A stretch of DNA of 64,000 nt. Origin: Rhododendron vialii (lineage: Eukaryota > Streptophyta > Magnoliopsida > Ericales > Ericaceae). A program made the translations under genes and the position numbers. Of this stretch, positions 1 through 11,309 are shown one piece after another; the first letter of the stretch is position 1, and each line of letters starts with the position of its first letter. Location: the NCBI RefSeq assembly GCF_030253575.1, contig NC_080563.1, positions 35,263,001 to 35,327,000 of the forward strand, written 5' to 3'. The notes beneath the pieces are model-generated. The model saw only the letters and a list, made by a program, of their open reading frames with translations. It ran no database searches and was not told the DNA's origin.

Positions 1-354
1 TCCCACCCACAAGTCATGACCATCTTTTCCACGGATCAAAGCTCTTGATCTTGATCAAAACACGGTTATCTCAAAACATGGTTATCTCTACCCTCCTCGT
101 TTTATGGGTTTTTCTTTTTCAAAATGATTTATTTGCTGATGGGGAACAACAAAATTTGGCAGATAGTAGCGGTGTCAGTTGGGGTTGTGAATTGCGAGCA
201 TTGCTATAGGGATCCCACTAGCGAAAACCCATTAATTATGTGGGATTTTGGATTGAAATGGATTGCGAGCATTGCTACAGCGAAAACCCATTTCAATCCC
301 CCCACTTTCATACCTCTTATCTCTATTATACCCATTTTAATCCCTCCCACTTTC
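1..354. other. non-coding stretch, no gene seen
   Basis: AT-rich sequence with short local duplications: a phrase around CCCACTTTCATACCT occurs twice near 300-360, and GCGAGCATTGCTA occurs twice near 197 and 267. The short open frames here have no recognisable protein motif. I see no gene. Confidence 0.5.
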
Positions 355-359
355 ATACC

Positions 360-968
360 TGTTTACCAAATTTCTCAATTGATCGAAATCAACGGAGACG
401 ATTGAATGCTGAAATGTGGATGCGAAAAAGTGGAGTTTGGTTTCTTGCCGTTGTCAGGATTTCTTTGGAAGCAAACAATGAAGTGAGCGAAATATGGACG
501 AAGAATACTAAATTGACTTTATTAATCTTCAAAGTAGAAGTACAATCGATTGGAATAATCGAGTGAACGATTACAAGTTATAACTACTCCTAGAAAAGAT
601 AAAAAGATAAGCCGTTGGGCGATTGGGTGTCCTCGTAAACTTCTTTGGTTCTTCTATTTATAAGCCATCTTCTCATCTTGAATTTGAATCTGAGTACTTT
701 CCCTCCCTTGATTTAAATTTGGGTAGTTCCTTTCTTCAAACTCTGTAGTGGGCAGTTAAACTAACTGCTCTGTATCTTCTTGTAATCGAGTACACTTCAT
801 AATCGTCTGCCATGTGTAACAAACAGTTAGGAAAACAATCGACTGGTTAACTTAGTCCATTTTATTAATCTTGTTTGTAACAGCCTTTAAGAGAAGGCAA
901 ACTGCAAATTAACCACAAATCATGACACGTGTCATCATCTGATATAGTGTAAATAAATGGTGTAAACA
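360..968 (-). mobile_element. solo LTR related to the Tat-type LTR at 20404
   Basis: The 609-bp segment starts TGTTTACC and ends GTAAACA, and is bounded by a perfect 5-bp direct repeat ATACC (355-359 and 969-973). Its reverse complement resembles the U5-proximal half of the LTRs at 20404-21109 and 33645-34338, sharing a phrase around GGTTAATAAAGTC/TTGACTTTATTAATC and the AAGTGGAGTTTGGTT block. It therefore lies in reverse orientation to the large element. No internal domain is present, so it is a solo LTR left by LTR-LTR recombination. It is clearly more diverged than the two LTRs of the full element are from each other, so it is an older insertion or a different subfamily. Confidence 0.75.
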
Positions 969-999
969 ATACCTCTTGTCTCAATTGTCTCTATTATCT

Positions 1000-1575
1000 G
1001 AGGTATAAAAGAGCAAGTCATTAATTATAACGGATTTCATTGGGTATTAGTAAAGACGAATCTTTCTATTAACATGGACGAAGTCATATTTTTTTTAGAA
1101 CTTTGTCCCAAATAATTGACTATTGTTTGAGGTATAAAAGAGAAAGTTATTAATTATAAAGGACTACGTTAGGTATTAGTAAAGACCAATCTTTCTGTGA
1201 ACATCAACTAAGCCATATTTTGTGAGAAAATTTTGTCCCAAATAATTGACTATTGTTTGAGGTATAAATGAACAAGTTATTAATTATAAAGGACTACGTT
1301 AGGTATTAGTAAAGACCAATCTTTCTGTTAACATCGACCAAGCCATATTTTGTGAGAGAACTTTGTCACAAATATATAATTGACTATTGATTGAGGTATA
1401 AATGAGCAAGTTATTAATTATAAAGGACTATTAGTAAAGACCAATCTTATTGTTAACATCGACCAAGCCATATTTTGTGAGAGAACTTTGTCCCAAATAA
1501 TTGATTATTGTTTGAGGTATAAAAGAACAAGTCATTAATTATAAAGGACTACGTTAGGCATTAGTAAAGACAATG
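1000..1575. repeat. tandem repeat, ~128-bp unit, about 4.5 copies
   Basis: Units beginning GAGGTATAAA start near 1000, 1129, 1259, 1393 and 1514, giving periods of about 121-134 bp. Each contains AGTAAAGACCAATCTTTCTG and CTTTGTCCCAAATAATTGA-type phrases. The last unit is partial and stops near 1575. Copies differ by scattered substitutions and small indels. The array begins about 26 bp after the target duplication of the solo LTR. No coding content is seen. Confidence 0.85.
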
Positions 1576-1985
1576 TGAACACTACCTTATTTGTACGCAA
1601 AAATTTACCATGGGAATTGCTGTTCTAACCCAATTTTCAAACCCCTCTTCGACATCTCCGATACCCCCAAATCCCCCACCACCGTCCCTTCTCTCTCTGC
1701 CACCAAATCAACCAAAATCGCCCCTCTTACATAAGTTTTACATATATATATACACACACACACACTCTTCACTTTTACACAAACCAAACAAACCCCTCCA
1801 ACAAAACATCTTTTCATATATAGGTATCTCTGCCATTAACGGTGAACTGGTAGAAAGCTTGAGTTCACAAATTAAATCCCTGTGGACCTCTCCAATTTTT
1901 CCATGAAGTCAAAAAACTATGTTTCATCCAATGTCTCACCCAAAAAGATAATCCATTTGTCACCAATTTATCCGTAATAATCTTA
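1576..1985. other. non-coding stretch with short TA/CA runs
   Basis: Includes a short TATATA-CACACA run near 1741-1766 and a proline-rich open frame from 1610 with no recognisable domain. It may contain leader-like sequence, but nothing supports a gene. Confidence 0.4.
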
Positions 1986-2296
1986 GGGCCTGATTGGATG
2001 CAGAGAAAGAATTGGAGGTATTAATTAATAAGGGGGATAAGATAGTATGAGGTATTAGTTAATATGAGATGACCCACATTGATGTGATGTTTATGGATAA
2101 TGTATTAAATAATACTTGGTTTGGATGAGGTATTAAAAAGGAGAGATAAAATAATACTTGGTTTGGATGTAAGATAAATTGGGGGTATAAAGAAGGGTGT
2201 ATAATGTAAAAAATTGTCAATTGACTATTTTGCCCTTATGCAGTGTTAAGTTAGATTATTCATGAGATTAAATATATAATCACGAAATCTCTAACT

Positions 2297-2435
2297 TTAA
2301 TTAAGGGTAGTGATTTTGTCACACCATTTTTTGATAATACCACACCCTGCAAGTGTATTTTTTGGTGCAAAAATACACTTGCAGGGTGTGGCATTATCAA
2401 AAAAAGGTGTGGCAAAATCATTTTCCTTAATTAAT
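2297..2435. mobile_element. hairpin (foldback) MITE nested in the PIF-type element
   Basis: Nearly the whole 139 bp folds on itself. The left arm starts TTAATTAAGG and the right arm ends CCTTAATTAA; the inner arms CACACCCTGCAAGTGTATTT and AATACACTTGCAGGGTGTG pair around a loop of about 10 bases. Outer mismatches are few. No coding capacity. If transcribed it would give a long hairpin RNA. Confidence 0.75.
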
Positions 2436-2829
2436 TTTTCCTTCACAAATAATTAATTATAAATTAGTTAACTAACATAATAATTATATAAAATACTAAT
2501 TATAATCATCAATTTTAGATGTTAATACTAATACTCCAAGTACAAGAAAATTGCCCATGCATTCATAACCATAAATTTTAGATGTTAATACTACTCCAAA
2601 ATTAATTACTTTTTTTTTATAATTAATAAGAATTTAATTTATTAATAAATTAATTAATTTAATAAGTATAAAAATTTAAAATTCGTTTTTTTAAAGTATT
2701 ATTTTTTTTGATAATTTCGTATTTTTGTATGTGGCTGTGGATGGGTGGGATTGTATGAAACACATGGGCACTCATGCACATAATAACTTTTCCTTGGTCT
2801 TTTATTCCCCTTTCTTTGTTCTTATCGCC

Positions 2830-2832
<3 letters not shown>

Positions 2833-2860
<28 letters not shown>
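2833..2860. repeat. AG dinucleotide microsatellite
   Basis: Uninterrupted AG run inside the PIF-type element, followed by further purine-rich sequence to about 2945. Confidence 0.9.
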
Positions 2861-2863
<3 letters not shown>

Positions 2864-3472
2864 ACATCAGAGAAGAGAGAACGCCTATAAAAAAAACAGA
2901 GAAGAGAGAACGACGACAGAAGAAGAGAAGAAGAAGAAGAAAGCTATGATTTTTTTGTCTGTTCATCGTCACGACCTGGGCTGGGCTGGTTCGTCTTCCC
3001 TCTCTCCAATCTATTGTTGTTCTTCTGGTTTTGTTGTCTCCTGTCTGAATCGAAAAAAACCCAGGCGGATGGGGCAAAAGGGATAAGGAGGGGTGAAATT
3101 GTCCAATTTTCAGAGGGATTAGGGGGATAACTAACACCTCGAAACCCAGCCGAAAGTAATACCCTCGTAGCCCCTCTTCGCCGGCATAAGCAAAGATCGG
3201 GATTAATGAAAACCCCTGCCTTTTGAGCTTCCCAAACCAGGTATAACAATGAGGCCCACGTGCTTAGCAGGGGTGATAAGTTATCCCGCTTGCCAATCCT
3301 TCATCCAATCGAGCCCTTATGTTTTATGGGGATCCAAGTGGAATCATAGCAGTTGACGAGGTTTTGGGTGGAATCTGATAGATGGAAGACAGGTCCAACT
3401 AGTGCGGCAAGACAACACTCAACAATCTGGGAAGGCGTTTTCAATTACTGTTGTCCCATGGTTGTGCCCATG

Positions 3473-3668
3473 TGGGTGTTTTTCGGGTTCAGCTCCTATC
3501 CAATTCACTATTGTCCATTTTGGTCCATTCAACGGCTATTATTAACTCTACCAAATCCAAGGCTCCCCATCATCCCACGTGTAGTCTCACATGTTCCTCT
3601 CAAAATACACGGTGAATGTTAACGGAAATTCTGCAAAACTAACGGTTCAAAATCCAAAGTCCCACTGA
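3473..3668 (-). repeat. dispersed repeat, uninterrupted copy (Helitron empty site)
   Basis: Read on the minus strand this segment matches two separated pieces of the window: 5624-5698 (sharing GTTAACATTCACCGTG and TTTTGAGAGG) and 13789-13907 (sharing CCTTGGATTTGGTAGAGTTA and GTTGAATGGACC). Here the two halves are contiguous, joining near 3590. It is therefore an unoccupied version of the site that holds the two Helitrons. Identity is roughly 80-90% by eye. The repeat family itself is non-coding and I do not recognise it. Confidence 0.7.
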
Positions 3669-3972
3669 AGCCACTGTACTCGCTTCACATATTAGAGCAT
3701 GTTGTTTTGGTTGTTTTTCCAATCAATCTTTGGCGGGAAATGATTGTGTGCAGGCGTACCAAAAAAAAGTATATCATACATGTGTATTCTTTTCAGATTA
3801 ACGATAAACAGCCAAAATAAACAGGCAATTGTGGTTATCTGTTCGACTATCTCAACGAAGAGGATTTTTCTTGAAAGGTGTCAACCAAAAGTGAATCAAT
3901 GCACTTCTAATCAAAAAAATCAAAAAAGATAACTGAGTATAAACTGTAGCAGGCCGAACATGAAGTTCGCTA

Positions 3973-4609
3973 TGTAACGACCGAGCCCGTGCCGTGCCGA
4001 GCTCGAACCTTGAGCACGGCTCCCGTCCCTGTTCTACGTCGACCATTTCTTTTGCCACGGACTCGTCGGCAGGTCAGCTCGTTCTCGGCCACCTTCCACG
4101 GCGGGTCACTTGTGACTGTCCTCTCCTGTCGATCATGTGCCTGATCGGCAAAGGCGTGTTCGGCCACCCGCAGAGCAAGGCCGTTGCCGACCATGGCTAG
4201 CCGCTATTTGCATGTCTTTTCACGTATAAAAGCGGTTATAACAGAAGATGATCATGGGCGCACATGGGTGTGCCAGCTCAGCCCTAAAAACGGTTACCAG
4301 ATCTATTTGGTGACATCATGATGATACAGCCTGACCCGCGCAAGGCACGTGCTGGTGCTTGGAGAGCAAGTGAGGGAGCTCTATAAATACCTAGCGATGG
4401 TAACCCTAAAGAGGTACATGCTACTACATACTCACGCTCATAATCTTCTGCCTACTCTCTCTGCACATTGCTCATCCTCACACCGGAGGGCCTTGCCGGG
4501 ACAACCCCTGGCCTGGTCTTCAGTCGTGCGCTCACTGTGCAGGCTAGGAGAAGACTCAACCATCAAGCCACCAACTGAGGAGAAGATCGAGGATCACGGG
4601 CTACACATA
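3973..4609 (+). mobile_element. probable LTR remnant (GC-rich, with TATA and leader)
   Basis: The segment is much more GC-rich than its surroundings and starts TGTAACGACC. It has a TATA-like CTATAAATA near 4380 and then a leader-like stretch with CGGAGGGCCTTGCCGGG, a phrase typical of the transcribed part of plant Ty3/Gypsy LTRs. I found no clean target duplication and no internal domain. The right boundary, near GGCTACACA, is uncertain. It could be a truncated LTR rather than a true solo LTR. Confidence 0.45.
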
Positions 4610-5623
4610 AACAAGCTTGAATCTAATCGAAAGCTAGTTTATACATGATTACTCTTGAGATTTCAACAAGACAAAGACAAATCAAATGTAAGATAACTTG
4701 AATTTAATCGAAAGCAAACTTACATCTCAATCTGTCTTCAAACTTGTAAAAGATGAAACTACTACTAAATTACTTTGAACTAATTTCTAAGTCCTAATCT
4801 ACTTTAGATCTCCAAGCAACCATTTCTGTATGGATTGTCGGATGATGATGAGTTAGAGATATTTTCTTCCGGTCTCTCTTCTTCTATTTATAGACGAAAT
4901 CTTCTTGCTCGTCACGTCTTATTTTGGCACGTAAAACTCCTTATTGAATCTTCTTTGAAAATACTTCATTTCCCACCAGAAAACGGTTATTGGCCTCCGA
5001 ACCGCTCATCTCTTTGTTCTTCTGATGAAACTTCTCAACTTCTCACGTTTGGCATATAAATCGTGGTATACTTGATTATGAAAGGCCTATAGACAAAAAT
5101 TAATTATGACCTCTTAAAATAAAGTAATTAAAAAATAAAATCTTTACCCCGATTAAAACGGATTAAAAATTAGAACAATTAATTTTTTTAAGACTATTTA
5201 TATATTAAATTAATAAAGTAATGAATTGTCCACATAAGGCATTGGTGTAAGATCTTGGGTTCGCAACTGCTATCAACTCTTCTGGTATCAATCTCTGGTG
5301 GTCAAGACCTGTGATTTAGGGGTTTACTCTCTCTTAAAATCTCATGTTTGAAACATCTTAAGTGCAATCAACTCTTTTAAGGCCGGTTCGTACAAAGATT
5401 TTCTCTAACTTTAATTGAGACCCCCGCGATCGGAGCTTATATTGGTCCTCCAAAATTATTCAAAGTACATATAAACTGGCCCGAACACCTGAGTTATAAA
5501 AAAAATATCCCCTGTGGATCAGTCCATACCCAGTCAATTTTATAAACATTACTTTGGGCGGGCTTTTAGATTAACGAGGGTCACTGCCGTGTAATACGTG
5601 AGAGGGCGACACGTGGTTTGTGC
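4610..5623. other. non-coding stretch, possible second LTR-like remnant on minus strand
   Basis: On the minus strand 4610-5060 shows a TATA-like CTATAAATAG (near 4890) followed by a leader-like stretch, as in an LTR, but no ends or target duplication could be fixed. 5060-5230 resembles one arm of the foldback family at 9636 and 10318, with the phrase ACGGATTAAAAATTAGAAC. 5230-5623 shows no recognisable feature. Confidence 0.3.
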
Positions 5624-5698
5624 GGAGCTTTAGATTTTGCACCTTTAGTTTGGCAGAAGTATTTTCGTTAACATTCACCGTGCGTTTTGAGAGGAAAA
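5624..5698 (+). repeat. left half of dispersed repeat split by Helitrons
   Basis: Matches the reverse complement of about 3593-3668 and stops at GAGAGGAAAA, immediately before the Helitron 5' terminus TC at 5699. The other half resumes at 13789. Confidence 0.65.
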
Positions 5699-6323
5699 TC
5701 TATATAATATGAGAGAGTGGTTTTTGAATCCCCTAAATTGTCTCATATATTTTGGATCTTAGGATCGATACACATTTTTCCAACGACTGAGATTACAGTG
5801 TAGAAAACCGAGAGATTAATTTGGAAAAAAAAAATACTACGAAAAGGCCATAATTTCGGCTAAGATTGGTTCACTGTGATTTTGGGAATTAATGTTACCA
5901 CATTTATCAAATATGTGGAATGGTATATAGATTGTGTGTATTTGGAATGGTATATTAGGAAAGTATACCTGAAATCACAGGAGGATTGAATGGAATATTT
6001 AGAAATCAGTCCAATTAGCTAGCCGAAAATTAGGGTGGTTTTCAAACTTTTTTTTTTAAATCAGTAAAAAGATCAAATGTTTGTTTATTATTAGATTTTA
6101 TTCTTCATACTATCTTGTACTTTCTATAATACTGTACCTTCTCAGCCAAAAATTTGGAATCATTGCTACTTCAAAGCTTTCAATTTTGATTATACCTTCT
6201 ATTTAGAAGGCCCACGTTTTTTACGGTCTGTTTGTCACAAGCATACATTTTCCACGAATGACCATTACTGATAGTGAGGTACGTTCGATTTCTTGAACAT
6301 TGCAATGGATTCAAACATCGAAG

Positions 6324-6502
6324 GATTTTTTTCAGTTCTCATACAAGTTCGATTTTTTTTCTTGAACAATTTTTACTCATATTGGGTTTCTTTTGCCGAA
6401 AATTGGGAGATTCTTAAATGATTTTTTTCAGTTCTCTTGCAACTTCGATTTTTTTCTTGAACAATTTTTACTCATATTGGGTTTCTTTTGCCGAAAATTG
6501 GA
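6324..6502. repeat. two-copy tandem repeat inside Helitron A
   Basis: Two copies of an approximately 96-bp unit (about 6324-6408 and 6420-6502) share TTGAACAATTTTTACTCATA and GGTTTCTTTTGCCGAAAATT. No coding content. Confidence 0.8.
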
Positions 6503-7860
6503 AGAAAAAATGTGAGTGTGAGAGATTAGTTTTTTTTTCCTTACAACATTGGGTCTTTTTTTGTCACACCCGTGCCTAATTCTCTCTCTCTCTGTGGATG
6601 GTTCCCTTTGATTTCGGGAATTAATGTTCCCACATTTACCAAATTGATTGTAATGACTGATTTACGAAAATAATTTTGGTAATGATTTCTGAAATTACTG
6701 AATTTTTGGTCATGATTGGATGGACATTATTCAGTTATGGACTATAAAGACTTGACTGTAATAAAAAAGCAGTTGATTACAATCGAAATGAAATTGCTGT
6801 TGATTACAATCGAAACCAGGATTACAATTCAAGTATTATCAATCTTGATTATTCAATTATGTCATTCATCGACCCTAATTTCCGAAATTGCCGTTGATTG
6901 GGTCGGTGCTATAATGGAAATACAAATTGTGTAAGGGAAATTTCTCTCTCTCTCTCTCTCTCCCTAATCGTTTCTCTCTGTTTCTCCCTACGCGTTTTCT
7001 TTCCAGTTCTCTTTACTCAATTCCCACTCTCCTCCCCCATCCTCCATCTCTCAACCTCAGTTACAATACAACCATACCACCGAAAATCACTGAACTCTGC
7101 TTCCAAGACTACAAAAATTGAGGTCAGTGACTCCATTGTTTTAATTTAATATAGAAATTATTTTCTTTTGGTTTACACCTAACCACGATGTTCTCTCTAT
7201 CTCCCTTTTTAGAATTCAGTAAATAGATTTGGGGTCCTTCTATGTTACGCATTTTCTTTTGGTTCAAATTTTCCTCCATTTAGATTTCCTGTCTAACAAT
7301 TTTTTTGATCCCCCTACCATCCATATTTTTTGTTCAAAGATAGGGTGGGTTCGAATCTATTCTTTATGGGGCATCTTCACACGTAGAAATAAGAGAAAAA
7401 TATTTGAATTTTTTTTTAAATAACAAACTGTTTTTAAAGAAAAATAAACCAGTTTATTTTTTAAATCATGATAGTTATTTAGGAATAATAAGGCCTTGAC
7501 TTTTTTGCATTTTCGATTCTTCATTTTGCATTTATGTTTTTAAGGTTCATATAGACTTCATACTGAAATACTAGCAAATTGGTGCGCGCAAGTTAAAGGC
7601 ATCCATATTCCTTTTATCAATGTACTTTTAAATATTTTTGATCATAAATTTTTAACTTAGAAGGAGGAACACAGTTATGTCAATCTTTTTTTTTTTACTA
7701 ACGTAGTAACCCATCTTCGTAGTCAATGTGGAGAAGAAGATGTGGAAACAGCAGCCAGGTTTTTTTTTTTTAAAATAACAGTATTTCAACTCAGTCATGC
7801 ATTTTATGGGCTTTTTTTGAAGTCAACTTATATCTACAATATATTTGTAATACGTTTTAG

Positions 7861-8371
7861 GTATAATGTAAAGATGGTTGTGAAAGACTCCACTGGCTCA
7901 ATGGAGCTCTTGGTGAAGGACACGAATGCGGAATTTATCTTGCGATGTGTACCATCTAATTTGAAGAAGTTAATGTTAAAGGTACAGACGAGATAAAAAA
8001 TTAATGTAATGTTCTGTCTATAAAATATAGCATTACTTTATAATATAGATATTGTGTCAGGAAAATGGAATGCAGATACTCAAAGAGTATCTTTCTCAAT
8101 TTTATGGATGCGCATATGTGTTTATTATTCCTGCTCCACAATCTATGTACCATGAACATTGTGCCTCTGTGGTAACCTTCGTGTTAAAAGTTGATTGGTC
8201 AGAAGAATGTTTGCACATTTCCAAAGGTACTAATAAGTTGTCCTTCTCTTTCCATTGTCATACCTAGATTCTAGATAAACTGGTTTATAAATTGTGATAA
8301 ATCTTATAATTCTCGATATTCTTTATGCAGGAATGTCGAGGACTGGCAAAGAACCAATGAGATCATCGTGA
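7861..8371 (+). pseudogene. 3' end of an RPA1-like (replication protein A large subunit) gene carried by Helitron A
   Basis: Three exons join in one frame: 7861-7981, 8061-8226 and 8331-8371, each with GT/AG borders (acceptors TTTTAG, GTGTCAG and ATGCAG; donors GGTACAG and GGTACTA). The product would contain YNVKMVVKDSTGSMELL, then ENGMQILKEYLSQFYG and YVFIIPAPQSMY, and ends RTGKEPMRSS before TGA. The first part resembles the C-terminal OB-fold of RPA70-type ssDNA-binding proteins, a family that also spreads with plant Helitrons. Upstream exons are missing or unrecognisable, so this is a partial gene: either a capture or a remnant of a Helitron-encoded RPA. The frame is open throughout, so it may be recent or used in a chimeric transcript. 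The assignment is by motif resemblance only. Confidence 0.5.
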
Positions 8372-9532
8372 AAACATCGTTGTTAAAGCATTGGATTTTT
8401 AACTTTATTGGATTTTTAGTACGTGTGTTGCGTGATTTATGAATTTCCAACAAATATTACCTGTGCTTTGCTTATTTTACTTTATATAAATTTACTTTGC
8501 TTCTGTCTATTTTGTTATGAAACAATACTTTAAGTTGTGCAGATTGAGTAAAAAATATTGAAACGTAATTTTAATCATTAACTTTCTTCTTACTTTTTGG
8601 GTATACTCTGTTAATTGGACATTGGTCTCTAGATTTTCTAAAACTTTAATTGGGAGTTGTCGTGTTTGATTTGTATTATAGATGTAAACCAATGGTTTCT
8701 TATTCCATGAATGATGATTTCTACTTTCTTTTTTTTGAAACTTTAATTTGGAGTTGTCGATTTTGTTGGTATTTCATCTCCAAAACAAAGGTTTCCTACT
8801 CTGTTAAGTTAGTTTTCATCAATTAACAATTGAGATTTGCTGATTATTATTTCCTGTCTTATTATTGAGCTTAAATACTGAAGAATATGCCAGGGTCATT
8901 ATTTTTCGTAGAGTTGAAATTGTTGGACTGAAGTTGAGATATTGCATATGCGAGCACGTAATGATTTGCATTTGCTGACTGCTCAAGCCATTCAATATGA
9001 TTTACAGTTGGGTTTTGCCAGTTATGAATTGTAGTTTGTATTGTGGTTGAATTGGCTGTAAATTTAAATGGTTGGCAATGAGTTCCTTCGGGTGCGGGCG
9101 CTACAACTATTAGTTTAGTAGTTTGTTTATGTGTTGATTCAAGCTAACTGGTGGATACACTTGAGCTATTATTTTTTGTTTTTTGTGTAGTTAGAAATTT
9201 GTGAATGGGGCCTTAGCCTTCAAAATTTGATATGAATTGAATACCGATTTCGAACCGTGCCTTCAGGCACGGGCATTCGCTAGTCCATCCATATAACAAG
9301 GGAGGGGTTTTTTTCAATATAATATTCTTCTCCAAACAAATCTCAACCCTCCATTCCTATAAATCCAACGGCCTAATTCTATACCTCTAACAAACTAACT
9401 TTTGGATGGTATGTTTTGTAAATAGTGTGCAATCCTGGAACTAATAACTTAAATGACATTTTGGTGAATAGAGCCAGAGTAATCTTCGGTTCAAATTTGA
9501 AACAAAAATAGGACTCCAATGTGCCGATCACT

Positions 9533-9640
9533 AATTGCCCCCCCTCCCCCCCCATGACACGGGGCACTCTTTCCCCCTTTTAACCCCCCCCCCCCCCCCC
9601 CAGATTACAAACCCCCCCAGATTACAAACCCCCACAGCCC
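9533..9640. repeat. poly-C tracts
   Basis: Several runs of C, including about 20 in a row near 9583-9601, with a duplicated AGATTACAAACCCCC phrase. Run lengths in such tracts are often unreliable. Confidence 0.7.
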
Positions 9641-10202
9641 CTAAAACGGCGGCAAACGTTGCCGTTTTAGTTTTAAAAAAAATATTCAAAACCAACAATT
9701 TGCAATTCTATGGAGCAGAAACGTAATTATGAGAGCCATAGAGACAAAATTTGATTATGTCTCTTTAGAATAATATGATCAGAATAAAAATATCTGCATA
9801 CTTGTTCAAACAGATTAAAAATTGAAGCACTTAATTTTTTAACCATATTTTTTAATATATAAATAGTCTAAAAAAATCAAGTGCTCAAATTTTCACTCGT
9901 TTAAATCGATGCAAAGATCTTGTTATTCTGATTATATTGACAAGATCTTTGCACCGATTCAAATGGAGTGAAAATTTGAGCACTTAATTTTTTGATACCG
10001 TTTTTATATTCAAAAATATGGTTAAAAAATTAAGTGCTTCAATTTTTAATCCATTTGAACGGATGTGATGATCTTATTATTTAAAGAGACATAATCAAAT
10101 TTTGTCTCTAGAGCTCTCGTAATCACGTTTCTACTCCATAGGATTGCAAATGGCTGGTTTCGATTTTTTTTTTTAACTAAAACGGCAACGTTTTAGGGGC
10201 TT
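9636..10202. mobile_element. large foldback element with ~285-bp arms
   Basis: A near-palindrome centred near 9931. Outer arms are CCCCTAAAACGGC at the left and CGTTTTAGGGGC at the right; inner arms GCAAAGATCTTG (9911-9922) and CAAGATCTTTGC (9941-9952) face each other across an 18-base loop. Paired phrases along the arms include GAGACAAAATTTGATTATG with CATAATCAAATTTTGTCTC. It is non-coding and nested in Helitron B. It belongs to the same sequence family as 10318-10640 and part of 5060-5230. Confidence 0.75.
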
Positions 10203-10317
10203 CGTAGGGGCTATTGTGCCCATGGGCGCAGCAGAGCCCCGGATCCCCCTACTTTTTAATTTATTTTTTTATTTAATTACTTATATCTTATTTATTTAAT
10301 TTTATAAATACACCCTT

Positions 10318-10640
10318 TGTATATTTAAAAATATAATTCAAGAATTAAGTATTTTATTTTCAATTCAGTTAAATCAGAGCAAAGATCATTTTTTTTATTA
10401 TTTTATTTTAAATGGTCATAATAAATTTTTTGGTTTAATGCCTTTCAACAAACACCTTAAGACTCATTATTTAGTTTCAAGACTCTCTTAGGGTGTCCAT
10501 TGAAAGGCCTTGGAGCCAAAAATTTATTATGACCATTTAGGATGAAATGATCAGAAAAATAACAACTTTGCACCGGTTCAAACGGATTGAAAATTAGAAC
10601 ACTTATTTTTGTAACTATATTTTTTAATCTATAAAGGCCA
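10318..10640. mobile_element. second foldback element of the same family
   Basis: Arms of about 145 bp pair around a centre near 10474: for example AAATGGTCATAATAAATTT at the left with AAATTTATTATGACCATTT at the right, and GCCTTTCAACAAACACC with GGTGTCCATTGAAAGGC. It is more diverged than the element at 9636 and non-coding. Confidence 0.65.
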
Positions 10641-11309
10641 AAAAAAGGGAAAAAAGACAGTCGGATAAACATATTCAATTGAAACACTTTTTTTCTCTCT
10701 CAATTACTTTACAAAACCTAAAATTAGACTTGAACCTATTGTGTAAGAAAGAAAGAACAAATTTTTTAAATGTAAGAAATAATAGTTTGATTAGTAGCAT
10801 GGTTACTTAAGCTTTCCTCACATACTGTGTACACAAAATTTTTTAGGAACGCCGCAGTGAAAAATTCGGGGTGGAACGATGAATGACTACAACTTTTCAA
10901 TTTCAGATAGTTGGTCATTTGATAACGATGTTCGTAGTGGGGAGCGCATCTCCCATAAATAGTCGCGATTATACACCGGAATTTACCACAAACCAGAATT
11001 CATTGTTAAGACAAATTAATTAACTAATTAAAATAATATAAATTTATTAAATATAAAGTCAATTTTAATTGAAAATAGAATTTCTGTTAATCAAAAAAAA
11101 AAAGAAGGGAGGTAAATGGGAAAAGAAAAAAATAAAGAAAATAATTGAAAATTAAAAAAGGAAAAAATAATTCAAACTGGGAAAAAAAGAAAAGAAATAA
11201 AGAGAAAGAAAAAAAAAAACCAAACCGGAAGGAAAGAAAAAAAGAACCAAACTGGTTGGCGGGGGTAAATGTGGAATTCGGTTGTGGGGTTGGGGGAAAG
11301 CAGTGACCG

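Larger units (their letters stand above)
1986..3316. mobile_element. PIF/Harbinger-type non-autonomous element
   Basis: Terminal inverted repeats are GGGCCTGATTGGATGCAG at the left end and, reverse-complemented, GGGCTCGATTGGATGAAG at the right end (15 of 18 identical). The element is flanked by TTA on both sides (1983-1985 and 3317-3319). A 3-bp TTA duplication with GGG-starting TIRs is typical of PIF/Harbinger elements. The 1,331-bp interior shows no transposase. It holds a nested hairpin MITE (2297-2435) and an AG microsatellite (2833-2860). The subterminal regions contain several GGTATTA and GGATAA phrases. Confidence 0.7.
5699..9283 (+). mobile_element. Helitron A
   Basis: The 5' end is TCTATATAATATGAGAGAG, inserted after A. 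The 3' end is a 7-bp hairpin CCGTGCC-TTCA-GGCACGG (9255-9272) followed 7 bp later by CTAG (9280-9283). TC...hairpin...CTAG is the signature of plant Helitrons, which insert between A and T without a target duplication. The element is about 3.6 kb, carries no helicase and is non-autonomous. It carries three spliced exons of an RPA1-like gene at 7861-8371. CTAG is followed directly by the TC of a second Helitron. The left edge is independently supported by the empty-site copy at 3473-3668. Confidence 0.75.

Noticed and set aside
124..566. Two overlapping short frames near the window start
   Set aside because: They cross the boundary of a solo LTR and a local duplication; no protein motif.
1610..1906. 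Proline-rich 98-codon frame as a small secreted or plastid protein
   Set aside because: No recognisable domain and it runs through a TATATA/CACACA simple repeat; composition explains it.
3970..4200. Arg/Ala-rich frames in a GC-rich segment as a gene or bacterial insert
   Set aside because: The segment has a TATA and leader arrangement typical of an LTR and no domain; GC content alone raises frame length.
6240..6600. A Helitron start at GTCACACCCGTGCC (6570)
   Set aside because: The empty-site comparison places the 5' end at 5699, and the sequence at 6570 does not begin TC after A.
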